Shown: in pieces, positions 42,222 through 50,921 of the stretch
How positions within the stretch are numbered: the stretch's first letter is position 1
Layout: each line of letters opens with the position of its first letter
NCBI GenBank assembly: GCA_025355875.1
Contig: JANXYV010000126.1
Span: 1 to 64,000 of the forward strand
Length of the DNA stretch: 64,000 nt
Origin: Prolixibacteraceae bacterium
Lineage (GTDB): Bacteria > Bacteroidota > Bacteroidia > Bacteroidales > Prolixibacteraceae
Direction of reading: 5' to 3'
Notes under the pieces: generated by a model
Database searches by the model: none
What the model saw: only the letters and a program-made list of their open reading frames with translations
Told to the model about the DNA's origin: nothing
Position numbers and translations under genes: made by a program

Positions 42222-44086
42222 CGGTTCTCCATTGGATTGATGCGGATAAAACCTCCAACAGGAACCTCAAAGTCGAGAGAGTTCTTGTTTTTGGTTTTTA
42301 TAATGCCTTTTTCGGTGCTGATCCCTTTGCAGTTGAAGATTTCATAGTTGTAATCAAGTCCCGATTTACTGACCTGAAATTGTACCTCCGGAGTAATCTT
42401 TGAATTGATCACGTCGATGGTAGAAGTAAGTACCAACGGAAGATTGATGGTGTAATCCTCATAAAGCATATAAATTGACTTCTTCTCGTTCTCAACTTTT
42501 ACCACCGGATAGAATCTCGAAACCTGCATTGGCTCGAAATCGCCTTCAAGAATGACTTTGTAATTCTTTTTCCAGTAATTAAGCCAAAAACGGATAGTTT
42601 GCTTAACATCCTGAGACATAGTGGTCACATAGAAAGACAGGTATGGATTTCCAAACAAAACAGACTGAAGTTTTCGTGCAACATCTTCAGGAGTTTCTTT
42701 TGGATTAAAGGCTACGACCTCCATGAATGGGTTGTATTTCCCGAAAAGTAAACGGTTGTTTACCATTTTTTCGCGCACAATCCGGCAGTTCTCAACGCCG
42801 ACAAATCCGGTCAGGAAACTTTGATAACTAACCAGGTTCGGTCCGACGACCGGAAATTTCTGCCCCATGAAAATGTTAGGCTTGATCGCTTTCAAACGTG
42901 CCTCCATGTCGGCATAAAGCGTATCGACCGCCAAATCAATCGAGACAAAATCCCGTCCGCTGTCCTGCTCAATCAGTGCACCTTCCTTCGGATAAAACCC
43001 TTTTAAGAAATCGAACCAGTATCCATCAAATTGCCATTGAGTAAGGAAATTAGCATAGGTACTAACCAGGTATTTTCGAACATCAGCATATCTTGGATCA
43101 AGGACGTACATTTGCCTGGGCGCCCGATAACGGATGTATTTTCCTTCAAATTTCTTTAAGACCACCGGATTCCCGCCTATAAACGGAATGGAATACCATA
43201 AATACAAGGGAAGTTTCATTTCCCGGCATTTCTGCTTAAAAAGGTTCATGGTCTGGTAGCTTTTTTCTTCATACGAAAAAGCAGTATCCACTTTCATATT
43301 GACCAATGCCTGCCATCCGTCGTCGACAAGCACCGATTTGAAGTTAAAAGTCCGAAGTGAGTCCAATTCCCTGGTAATGTTTTCGAGAGGGATGTTCCGA
43401 TGCATCGGGTACCAGGTCGAAAATACCGGCACATTGGTGGTATCTACACTGGCCACTCCCAATTTGAATTCGTCGGCTAAAAACCAGGAGGAAGCATCGT
43501 AAATAGCCTTGGAGAAATGGATATTTCTGAAATCGACCAAAACTTCGGCCTGATAATCCTGAAGGTTCGATAGGGGAGGGTTATCTTCGAAAAAACCAAG
43601 GCTAAAAACGATGGAATCGTTGTCTTCCCTGATATTTGAACTCACAAACTTTGCCTTATAGGCATCCTTGCAGGTGAATGTAATCTGGTTCTGATCGTTT
43701 AAGGTAAGTCCCGAAATAATCGAAAACCCGGCAGCAGCCCTGTCGTACGATGGAAGTGAGAAAAAAGATTTGTTTGACCAGGTTTTGGAATTCCAGATTT
43801 GATTGATTTTATCTTTTGGGAACTTGACCGAAACATTGAACGAAGGGGGAGTGGCTGCTGAAGTCGAATGAAGATAAATGTAAAGGATATACTTTTGTAG
43901 ACCTTGTTCCTGTATATCAATCGTCGCTTCGAATGGTGTAAGTACCCCTTCTATATGGATCTTACTTTTATTAAATACGTAAAGATTGCCTGGTCCGGCG
44001 GAGTACGAAACTGAACTTCGTCCCAAATTCAGAACCAATACCATCAATCCAATAAACTTCAAACTGATACTAAAATGCTCCTTCAT
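42218..44086 (-). CDS. secreted GH36/GH31-like glycoside hydrolase
   Basis: 622 residues from the ATG at 44086, chosen because it opens with a hydrophobic leader (MKEHFSISLKFIGLMVLVLNLG); 35 extra in-frame codons to 44191 look non-coding. After an N-terminal beta-sandwich there is a barrel with FNFKSVLVDDGWQALVNMKVD, LPLYLWYSIPFIGG, YWFDFLKGFYPKEG (candidate catalytic Asp) and YNPFMEVVAFNPKETPEDVARKLQSVLFGNPYLSFYV. This is clan-D-like (alpha-galactosidase related), but the motifs are too divergent to name a substrate. It lies downstream of a SIS-domain isomerase gene in the same direction. Confidence 0.65.
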   Translation of the reverse strand: MKEHFSISLKFIGLMVLVLNLGRSSVSYSAGPGNLYVFNKSKIHIEGVLTPFEATIDIQEQGLQKYILYIYLHSTSAATPPSFNVSVKFPKDKINQIWNSKTWSNKSFFSLPSYDRAAAGFSIISGLTLNDQNQITFTCKDAYKAKFVSSNIREDNDSIVFSLGFFEDNPPLSNLQDYQAEVLVDFRNIHFSKAIYDASSWFLADEFKLGVASVDTTNVPVFSTWYPMHRNIPLENITRELDSLRTFNFKSVLVDDGWQALVNMKVDTAFSYEEKSYQTMNLFKQKCREMKLPLYLWYSIPFIGGNPVVLKKFEGKYIRYRAPRQMYVLDPRYADVRKYLVSTYANFLTQWQFDGYWFDFLKGFYPKEGALIEQDSGRDFVSIDLAVDTLYADMEARLKAIKPNIFMGQKFPVVGPNLVSYQSFLTGFVGVENCRIVREKMVNNRLLFGKYNPFMEVVAFNPKETPEDVARKLQSVLFGNPYLSFYVTTMSQDVKQTIRFWLNYWKKNYKVILEGDFEPMQVSRFYPVVKVENEKKSIYMLYEDYTINLPLVLTSTIDVINSKITPEVQFQVSKSGLDYNYEIFNCKGISTEKGIIKTKNKNSLDFEVPVGGFIRINPMENR

Positions 44087-44206
44087 TCGAAAATATTCAA
44101 GTAGATTGTGTGGTAAAGATAAAAAAACTCGCTTATCGAAATCATCAATAAGTCTGAAACGAGGAAATCTTTCCTGAAAAGGAACCGGCAAAAAGTAAAA
44201 ATCGCC

Positions 44207-45130
44207 TTATTCGTCAGTCCGTTCGGTGATTTTTTTACCGATAACAAATTGATCGGTGATTCCAAGTTTTAGTGCCAGATACCTGGCCAGAAAGAAAAAT
44301 GGAAGTATCGAAGAAAAGGGAGTGTAAATTTCATCCAACTCAGGATCATTGACTTCAAAAACCCTGGCACCTGCATTTCTCAAGGTATCCATCAGTTTGA
44401 TTGTCCGTTCAACCAGAATCCCTTTCGAAGGGTTGATCACGATGACTATTGCATTTTCTGCCGTTTCTTTATACCCGTGCTCGTATTGGCTCAGCGACAT
44501 CCCAACAAACGGAAATCGGGTAGTTTCGCTCAGCAGCAGAGCTGCCTGATAGGCTGTTCCCACATTTGGCCCGCTGCCAAGAATATTGATGCAACTGAAT
44601 TTTCTACTTCGGAGATTTTTCACCAGTAAAGTACCAATGGATTGTCCGGTCAACTCAAATTCAGGGAAACGCCGTTCAATCGAATCCAAAGTATTTCGGA
44701 CATCAAATCCATGGCCCAGGTACAATACAATGAGCGTATTTATAAACGTTTTGGTGGATGAGAATTTTTCTTCTCCGGCCAAAATCGGTATTGCAAGTTT
44801 GAGGTTTGGACCAAGAGCCAAGGGTGAATTAAGATCGTTCACGATGGCGATATAATTGTGAAAGCAAGATGCACAGTTGATCAGATCAGTTGTTCGGCCG
44901 GATTGCGAAATTAGGACGGCTGTATCAAATTGCTTGATCATCCGGATGTAATTGAAATACTCTCCGGCCAGTTCAGGAAATATTTTTACTCCCAGGTAAC
45001 GAAGCACTACCGCAGCAAAATAGGAAGATCCCATTCCTATATAGGGAACTTTCTCAGGCAGAATCAAGCCTTTGTTTTTTTCGTAGCAAAGTCGTGCCTG
45101 AAAGGGGATATCGAATAATTCTTTTTCCAT
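44207..45130 (-). CDS. SIS-domain sugar-phosphate isomerase/deaminase (GlmS C-terminal-like)
   Basis: 307 residues made of two SIS domains without the N-terminal glutaminase domain of GlmS. Sugar-phosphate-binding loops are GMGSSYFAAVVLRYL (about 32-46), ISQSGRTTDLIN (about 75-86) and, in the second half, LGSGPNVGTAYQAALLLSETTRFPFVGMSLSQYEHGYKE. Relatives include AgaS and FrlB, which deaminate or deglycate aminosugar phosphates. It lies 120 bases upstream of the GH36/31-like gene start. Substrate unknown; an amino-sugar phosphate is the family expectation. Confidence 0.8.
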   Translation of the reverse strand: MEKELFDIPFQARLCYEKNKGLILPEKVPYIGMGSSYFAAVVLRYLGVKIFPELAGEYFNYIRMIKQFDTAVLISQSGRTTDLINCASCFHNYIAIVNDLNSPLALGPNLKLAIPILAGEEKFSSTKTFINTLIVLYLGHGFDVRNTLDSIERRFPEFELTGQSIGTLLVKNLRSRKFSCINILGSGPNVGTAYQAALLLSETTRFPFVGMSLSQYEHGYKETAENAIVIVINPSKGILVERTIKLMDTLRNAGARVFEVNDPELDEIYTPFSSILPFFFLARYLALKLGITDQFVIGKKITERTDE

Positions 45131-45190
45131 GCGCAGATTCAGAATCTAAATATAAGCATAAAATGAATCGGGAACGATGGTATTTCAACA

Positions 45191-45219
45191 AAAAACCCCA
45201 CTTCAAAAGCGGGGTTTTA
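45191..45219 (-). terminator. terminator of the thrS-infC-rpmI-rplT operon
   Basis: On the minus strand AAAACCCC and GGGGTTTT enclose a 11-base loop region, and the stem runs into six T. It is 30 bases beyond the rplT stop codon. Confidence 0.85.
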
Positions 45220-45248
45220 TATGTTTATGACACCTAATCGAACTTAAA

Positions 45249-45593
45249 CTATTTCACCTTATCAACAACTGCTTTAAAAGCTACCGGATGATTCATTGCT
45301 AAATCGGCCAAAACTTTACGGTTGATTTCAACATTTGCCTTTTTAAGCAAACCGATGAACTGTGAATAAGATAAACCTTCAGGACGAACTGCAGCATTGA
45401 TACGCTGAATCCATAAAGCCCGGAAGTTTCTCTTTTTTGCTTTTCTATCTCTGTAGGCATATTGCAAACCCTTTTCCCAGGTATTTTTTGCAACGGTCCA
45501 AACATTTTTACGGGCACCGAAGTTACCTCTGGTAAGCTTCAGGATTTTTTTACGATGGGCCCGCGATGCGACTGCATTTACTGATCTTGGCAT
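45249..45593 (-). CDS. rplT: 50S ribosomal protein L20
   Basis: 114 residues from the ATG at 45593 ([20 protein letters not shown]). The in-frame extension to 45641 runs through a structured gap and is not part of the protein. Conserved [34 protein letters not shown] is the 23S rRNA-binding and assembly region. Length equals the family norm. It is the last gene of the operon. A hairpin in the 102-base gap upstream may be an autogenous control site, as L20 controls this operon in E. coli and B. subtilis. Confidence 0.97.
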   Translation of the reverse strand: MPRSVNAVASRAHRKKILKLTRGNFGARKNVWTVAKNTWEKGLQYAYRDRKAKKRNFRALWIQRINAAVRPEGLSYSQFIGLLKKANVEINRKVLADLAMNHPVAFKAVVDKVK

Positions 45594-45613
45594 AATAACT
45601 GATTTTAGAATGG

Positions 45614-45646
45614 TTAGCGCCCCTTTTTCAGGGATCTTCAAGCTAA
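45614..45646 (-). other. RNA hairpin in the rpmI-rplT gap, possible L20 control element
   Basis: On the minus-strand transcript TTAGC (45642-45646) pairs with GCTAA (45614-45618), enclosing an inner stem CCCT/AGGG (45630-45633 with 45621-45624). The two-part stem with an internal loop ends 20 bases before the rplT start. The lack of a U-tract argues against a terminator. Control of L20 is inference from known biology of this operon. Confidence 0.45.
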
Positions 45647-45695
45647 TTCATTCGATTGATAACTAAATTTTAATACACTGAAAAAGAACACATGA

Positions 45696-45890
45696 TTAGA
45701 TGGTCAGCATCGCTTTTACATTAGGCACGTCGGCTTTATGAACCGTTCCCCAATAGGTCAGGTTACGTTTCTGCTTGGTGCTTTTTTTGGTCAGGATGTG
45801 ACTTTTAAATGCATGTTTTCTTTTAATTTTTCCGGTGCCGGTTAATCTAAACCTTTTTTTAGCTCCGGAGATGGTCTTCATTTTTGGCAT
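45696..45890 (-). CDS. rpmI: 50S ribosomal protein L35
   Basis: 64 residues, very basic: [33 protein letters not shown] is the classic L35 beginning, followed by [21 protein letters not shown] lies seven bases upstream of the ATG. It lies 28 bases after infC and 102 bases before rplT. Confidence 0.97.
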   Translation of the reverse strand: MPKMKTISGAKKRFRLTGTGKIKRKHAFKSHILTKKSTKQKRNLTYWGTVHKADVPNVKAMLTI

Positions 45891-45918
45891 CTTCCTATGA
45901 TTAATGTATGTAAGAAAT

Positions 45919-46473
45919 TTATTTCTTCTTTTTAGGTGAAATAAACATGGTCATTCGTTTTCCTTCTAGCTGTGGCAGTTGCTCTACTTTTCCCACTTCC
46001 TCCAGTTCCTGGGCAAATTTCAGAAGAAGGATTTCTCCCTGCTCCTTGAATAAGATCGATCGGCCTTTAAAAAACACATATGCTTTTACCTTGGCTCCTT
46101 CCTGAAGGAATTTCTCGGCATGGCGCATTTTGAACTGAAAGTCATGGTCATCGGTATTGGGGCCAAAACGTATTTCTTTGACGACCACCTGAACCGTTTT
46201 TGCTTTTATTTCCTTTTGTTTCTTTTTTTGTTGATAAAGAAATTTCTGATAATCAGTAATTTTACAAACCGGCGGATCAGCATTTGGCGAGATTTCCACC
46301 AGGTCGAGATTGAGTGCATCGGCCATTTTCAAGGCTTCCTGAAGCGAAAAAACTCCCGGAGTTTCAATGTTTTCACCAACTACCCGGACCTGTTGGGCAC
46401 GAATTTTCTCATTTATTTTATGCTGAGGGGCAACTTCTACCCTTCCACCAGTATATGGTCTTTTTACAGCTAT
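45919..46473 (-). CDS. infC: translation initiation factor IF-3
   Basis: 184 residues from the AUA codon proposed here. IF-3 binds the 30S subunit, prevents premature 50S joining and checks the start codon. The N-domain starts [24 protein letters not shown] and the C-domain contains [41 protein letters not shown]. There is no ATG at the 5' end. TTG at 46477-46479 is only two bases from a perfect AGGAGG, whereas ATA at 46471-46473 is eight bases from it, which is ideal spacing. Rare AUA/AUU/AUC starts are the known basis of infC autoregulation. If TTG is used the protein gains two residues. Confidence 0.93.
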   Translation of the reverse strand: MAVKRPYTGGRVEVAPQHKINEKIRAQQVRVVGENIETPGVFSLQEALKMADALNLDLVEISPNADPPVCKITDYQKFLYQQKKKQKEIKAKTVQVVVKEIRFGPNTDDHDFQFKMRHAEKFLQEGAKVKAYVFFKGRSILFKEQGEILLLKFAQELEEVGKVEQLPQLEGKRMTMFISPKKKK

Positions 46474-46481
46474 GGCCAATC

Positions 46482-46487
46482 CCTCCT
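46482..46487 (-). promoter_or_regulatory. perfect Shine-Dalgarno sequence of infC
   Basis: AGGAGG on the minus strand, eight bases before the ATA codon. Most genes in this window lack such a site, in line with weak Shine-Dalgarno use in Bacteroidota, so it both decides the start and marks infC as specially controlled. Confidence 0.75.
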
Positions 46488-46510
46488 ATTATTAGTTAAT
46501 ATTCAATTTT

Positions 46511-48460
46511 TTAGTTGTACAACGATGATAATTGTTCTTTTACTTCGGCCTTTATGAAATCGGCAAACTGCTGAAGGCTCATCGAACCTTGATCTCCTTC
46601 TCCCTGCTTTCTGACAGAAACTAGTTGATTTTCAGTCTCTTGTTCGCCAACTATCAATAAATAAGGGATACGTTTTAATTCGTTATCCCTGATTTTCCGG
46701 CCAATCTTTTCATTTCGGTCGTCAATTAGCGTGCGAATATCGGAATTATTTAGAAATTCTGAAACACTTTTTGCATAATCATTATACTTTTCGCTGATTG
46801 GTAACACTACCACCTGCTCGGGAGTCAGCCAAAGCGGAAATTTTCCGGCGGTATGTTCAATCAAAACAGCCACAAACCGTTCCATCGATCCAAAAGGCGC
46901 GCGATGAATCATTACCGGGCGGTGCCGTTTGTCATCGGCTCCGATGTATTCCAGTTCAAAACGTTCCGGAAGATTATAATCGACCTGAATCGTTCCCAGC
47001 TGCCAGCTGCGGCCCAAAGCATCTTTAACCATGAAATCCAGCTTCGGACCATAAAAAGCTGCTTCTCCCAAAACAGTCACCGTTTTCAGTCCTTTTTCGG
47101 CGCTTGCTTCGATGATGGCTTGTTCGGCTTTATCCCAGTTTTCGGTTGAACCGATGTATTTTTCGGGCTTGTTCGGATCGCGTAAAGAAATCTGTGCCGA
47201 ATAGTTTTCAAAGTTTAAGGCTTTGAAAATGATAAAGATAATATCTATGACCTTTTTGAATTCATCTTTGATTTGATCGGGGCGGCAAAATAAATGCGCG
47301 TCGTCCTGAGTAAATCCGCGAACACGGGTCAGGCCATGTAATTCGCCGCTTTGTTCGTACCGGTAAACCGTACCAAATTCAGCCATACGTACCGGTAAAT
47401 CCTTATACGAGCGGGGTTTGAATTTGTACAACTCGCAGTGATGCGGGCAGTTCATCGGCTTCAGCATATATTCTTCTCCCTCGGCCGGTGTTTTTATCAC
47501 CTGAAATGAATCAGCTCCGTATTTCTGAAAATGCCCTGATGTTTTGTACAGGTTGACATCGCCAATATGTGGAGTGATAACCTGTTCGTATCCGAATTTT
47601 TTCTGCACCCGTTTCAGGAAATCCTCGAGCTGGAAACGAAGCGTTGCACCTTTAGGAAGCCACATCGGCAATCCCTGACCGACATTTTGCGAGAAAGTAA
47701 ATAGTTCCATTTCCTTTCCCAGTTTCCGGTGGTCGCGTTTTTTTGCTTCTTCCAACAGTATCAGATATTCCTCAAGCAATTTCTGTTTCGGAAAGGTGAT
47801 CCCGTAAACACGGGTCAGCATTTTGTTTTTTTCATTTCCACGCCAGTAGGCACCTGCAATTGAAGTCAATTTTACCGCTTTAATGAAACCGGTATTTGGC
47901 AGATGAGGTCCGCGGCATAAATCGGTAAAATTACCCTGATTATAAACGGTAATGGTTCCGTCTTCCAATTCGCTGATCAGTTCTTCCTTCAGATTATCGC
48001 CTTTTGCTGAGAACATCTCCAGAGCATCTTTCTTTGAAATCTCCTTCCGGACAATATCATGCTTTTCCCGCGCCAGTTCAATGATCTTCTTTTCGATCTT
48101 TTCAAGATCCTTTTCAACCATTTGCTGACCTTCAGGCAAATCGATATCGTAATAGTATCCGTTGTCGACCGTTGGTCCTATCCCGAATTTTGTTCCCGGA
48201 TAAAAGAACTCAATGGCTTCAGCAGTCAAATGAGCTGACGAATGCCAGAAGGTTTCCTTCCCTTCACGATCGTCCCACAACAAAAGCTTGATGTGCGAAT
48301 CAGTATTAATCGACCGGGTCAGATCCCATACTTCGCCATTCACCGAAATTGACAGAACTTCTTTTGCCAAACGGCTGCTAATTGACTCGGCAATGTCCAA
48401 TCCTGAGATCCCCTGCTCGAATTCCTTCACACTATTATCAGGTAACGTAATTTTGACCAT
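46511..48460 (-). CDS. thrS: threonyl-tRNA synthetase
   Basis: 649 residues from the ATG at 48460 ([28 protein letters not shown], the TGS domain). Upstream in-frame codons to 48526 cover the promoter and are rejected. Next come the editing domain with [24 protein letters not shown], the class II core with FRLEL-like motif 2 region [25 protein letters not shown], the zinc-binding [12 protein letters not shown] and motif 3 [21 protein letters not shown], and the anticodon-binding domain. Charges tRNA-Thr and removes mischarged Ser. First gene of the operon; no T-box leader is present. Confidence 0.97.
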   Translation of the reverse strand: MVKITLPDNSVKEFEQGISGLDIAESISSRLAKEVLSISVNGEVWDLTRSINTDSHIKLLLWDDREGKETFWHSSAHLTAEAIEFFYPGTKFGIGPTVDNGYYYDIDLPEGQQMVEKDLEKIEKKIIELAREKHDIVRKEISKKDALEMFSAKGDNLKEELISELEDGTITVYNQGNFTDLCRGPHLPNTGFIKAVKLTSIAGAYWRGNEKNKMLTRVYGITFPKQKLLEEYLILLEEAKKRDHRKLGKEMELFTFSQNVGQGLPMWLPKGATLRFQLEDFLKRVQKKFGYEQVITPHIGDVNLYKTSGHFQKYGADSFQVIKTPAEGEEYMLKPMNCPHHCELYKFKPRSYKDLPVRMAEFGTVYRYEQSGELHGLTRVRGFTQDDAHLFCRPDQIKDEFKKVIDIIFIIFKALNFENYSAQISLRDPNKPEKYIGSTENWDKAEQAIIEASAEKGLKTVTVLGEAAFYGPKLDFMVKDALGRSWQLGTIQVDYNLPERFELEYIGADDKRHRPVMIHRAPFGSMERFVAVLIEHTAGKFPLWLTPEQVVVLPISEKYNDYAKSVSEFLNNSDIRTLIDDRNEKIGRKIRDNELKRIPYLLIVGEQETENQLVSVRKQGEGDQGSMSLQQFADFIKAEVKEQLSSLYN

Positions 48461-48486
48461 CGTTTTATGTTTTGAAAAACAGGGTG

Positions 48487-48520
48487 CAAAGATAAATATT
48501 AATAGCTGATAATGTTCAAG
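48487..48520 (-). promoter_or_regulatory. promoter of thrS-infC-rpmI-rplT
   Basis: Minus strand: CTTG at 48517-48520, 22 bases, then TATCTTTG at 48487-48494, a perfect -7 box. The leader would be only about 20 bases, too short for a T-box or similar element. Confidence 0.55.
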
Positions 48521-48622
48521 GTTCATCGTTTTTCGCAGAAGAAAAGTATGAAATCTTCTCTTTTTTATCCGGAAAAAAAAATGAATTTTTGACAGAACAA
48601 AGAATCATTAACTTCAAATAAC

Positions 48623-50815
48623 ATGAATTTTAGAAAAAGCCTCGTACTGATCCTTGTAAGTATCTCACTTGCTGCGTTTCCTCAGAAAAAAATTGAATTG
48701 GCAGATGTAGTTGCCAACCGTACTTTTGCACAAAAAAGTATTTCAGGATTGTGTCCGATGAACGATGGTTTAAATTATACGACCAAAGAAGAAAATACTA
48801 AAATTGTAAAATATAGTTATCAGACAGGCCAGAAAGTTGAAGTTTTGTTCGACCTGACCAAAATTGAAAACCCTGGATTCACGGCTTTCTCGGAATATTC
48901 TTTCAGCACCGACGAAAGTAAAATTTTGTTTACAACCAACAGTAAATCCATTTACCGGCATTCGTTTACCGCAGATTATTACATCTGGAATTTCACTACC
49001 AAAGAGATGACGCCACTTTCGGTAAACGGTTCTCAGCAGCTGGCCACTTTTTCGCCTGACGGAGAACGCGTGGCCTTTGTCAGGAATAATAACATATTTA
49101 TCAAAAGCCTGAAATTTGGTACTGAAAATCAGGCTACCCGCGATGGCAAAGCAAATGAGATTATCAATGGTGCTCCAGATTGGGTGTATGAAGAAGAGTT
49201 TAGTTTCAGCAGAGCCTTTGAATGGTCGCCCGACAGTAAATTTCTGGCATTTATTAAATTCAATGAAAAAAATGTGCCGCTTTTCAGTATGCCGATGTAC
49301 CAGGGGCAAAAACCTGAAATCAAAGAAAATCAGCTCTATCCGGGAAGTTACAGTTATAAATATCCGAAGCCTGGCGAAAAAAACTCGGTGGTAAGTGTGT
49401 TGATTTACGATTTAAAAGCAAAAAGCAGCGTCATGGCTGAAATTGGAAAGGATTCGGATCAATACGTTCCCCGCGTCAAATGGACTGCTGATGCTTCTGA
49501 TTTGGCTATCATGAAGGTTAATCGGTTGCAAAATAAAGTGGATATCGTTTTGGCCAATCCCTTTACCGGCGATACCCGAGCTTTCTTTACTGAAAAAAAC
49601 AAGCGATATATCGATGAGAATTTCTATGATGATTTCCAGTTTCTTCCGGATAATAAATATATCGTCCTGATCAGCGAACGGAATGGTTATTCACATCTGT
49701 ATCTGTATGATAATCATGGTTTTGAAGTCAAACAGTTGACCGATGGAAATTTTGATGTAACCAAATTTTACGGTTTCGATCCGGTTAAAAAGGTGTTCTA
49801 TTACCAGGCTGCCAAGGAATCGCCAATGCGCAGGGAAGTATATTTTGTGAGTCTTGACGGAAAAAAATCAGGGAAACTTTCCACTCAATCCGGTACCAAC
49901 AAGGCTGATTTCAGTTCAGGATTTAAGTATTTTATCAATTATTTCTCCAATCTTGAAACTCCCAACCTGGTTACCCTTCATGATCAGACAGGCAAGCTTA
50001 TTCGAACGCTGGAGGATAACGCTAAACTTAAAGAGCTTTTGCAATCATATTCATTAGGTAAAAAAGAATTCTTCAGTTTTAAAACTCCGGAAGGTGTTGA
50101 ACTGAAAGGATGGCTACTCAAACCATCCAGCTTCGATCCATCAAAAAAATACCCGGTATTGATGACTCAGTACAGTGGTCCGAATTCACAGGAGGTGCTT
50201 GATAAATGGAAAATGGACTGGGACGATTATATGGCTCAGGAAGGATTTGTAATCGCTTGTGTCGATCCTCGCGGAACCGCTGCCCGCGGCGAAGAGTTCC
50301 GGAAAATGACCTATATGCAGTTGGGTAAATATGAATCAGATGATCAGGTTGAAGCGGCAAAATACCTCGGAACTCTTCCATTTGTTGATAAAAACAACAT
50401 GGCCATCTGGGGATGGAGTTATGGTGGTTTCATGGCCGCACTTTGCATGGAAAAAGGCGCCGATGTGTTCAAAGCCGGAATTTCGGTTGCTCCGGTTACC
50501 AACTGGCGGTTTTACGACAGCGTTTACACAGAGCGGTATATGCGCACTCCACAGGAAAATCCCGATGGTTATGACGACAATTCCCCTCTCACTCATGCTG
50601 ACAAAATCAAGGGAAACTACCTTCTGATTCATGGATCAGCCGACGATAATGTGCATTTTCAAAATACCATGGAATTCACAGAACGTATGGTTCAGGCTGG
50701 AGTCCAGTTCGATATGGCTGTTTACACCAACCGGAATCATGGAATCCGGGGTGGAAATACGACCATGCACCTCTACACCAAAATGACCAATTTCCTGAAG
50801 GAAAAGTTACAGTAA
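48623..50815 (+). CDS. dipeptidyl peptidase IV-type S9 serine peptidase
   Basis: 730 residues with signal peptide (about 1-20). It removes X-Pro or X-Ala dipeptides in the periplasm. The beta-propeller part contains the double-glutamate motif DWVYEEEF that holds the substrate N-terminus in DPP4. The alpha/beta hydrolase part has the catalytic Ser599 in WGWSYGGFM, the acid in GSADDNVHFQN (Asp674/675) and His706 in NRNHGIRG. ACVDPRGTAARGEEFRK is the conserved region before it. Length and motif order match bacterial DPP4. It stands alone, divergent from thrS. Confidence 0.94.
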   Translation: MNFRKSLVLILVSISLAAFPQKKIELADVVANRTFAQKSISGLCPMNDGLNYTTKEENTKIVKYSYQTGQKVEVLFDLTKIENPGFTAFSEYSFSTDESKILFTTNSKSIYRHSFTADYYIWNFTTKEMTPLSVNGSQQLATFSPDGERVAFVRNNNIFIKSLKFGTENQATRDGKANEIINGAPDWVYEEEFSFSRAFEWSPDSKFLAFIKFNEKNVPLFSMPMYQGQKPEIKENQLYPGSYSYKYPKPGEKNSVVSVLIYDLKAKSSVMAEIGKDSDQYVPRVKWTADASDLAIMKVNRLQNKVDIVLANPFTGDTRAFFTEKNKRYIDENFYDDFQFLPDNKYIVLISERNGYSHLYLYDNHGFEVKQLTDGNFDVTKFYGFDPVKKVFYYQAAKESPMRREVYFVSLDGKKSGKLSTQSGTNKADFSSGFKYFINYFSNLETPNLVTLHDQTGKLIRTLEDNAKLKELLQSYSLGKKEFFSFKTPEGVELKGWLLKPSSFDPSKKYPVLMTQYSGPNSQEVLDKWKMDWDDYMAQEGFVIACVDPRGTAARGEEFRKMTYMQLGKYESDDQVEAAKYLGTLPFVDKNNMAIWGWSYGGFMAALCMEKGADVFKAGISVAPVTNWRFYDSVYTERYMRTPQENPDGYDDNSPLTHADKIKGNYLLIHGSADDNVHFQNTMEFTERMVQAGVQFDMAVYTNRNHGIRGGNTTMHLYTKMTNFLKEKLQ

Positions 50816-50921
50816 ATCAATAAATCATCTGTTTTAGATAAAAATACATTGGGATATTAGATTAAGTATCGCTAAATTGTTGCGTTCAATTTTTGATTCT
50901 GACAACTAACTTGATATTCCA

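Noticed and set aside
48461-48526. A longer thrS N-terminus or a T-box leader
   Set aside because: A perfect -7 box lies inside this stretch and leaves only about 20 bases of leader; the TGS domain starts at the ATG at 48460.
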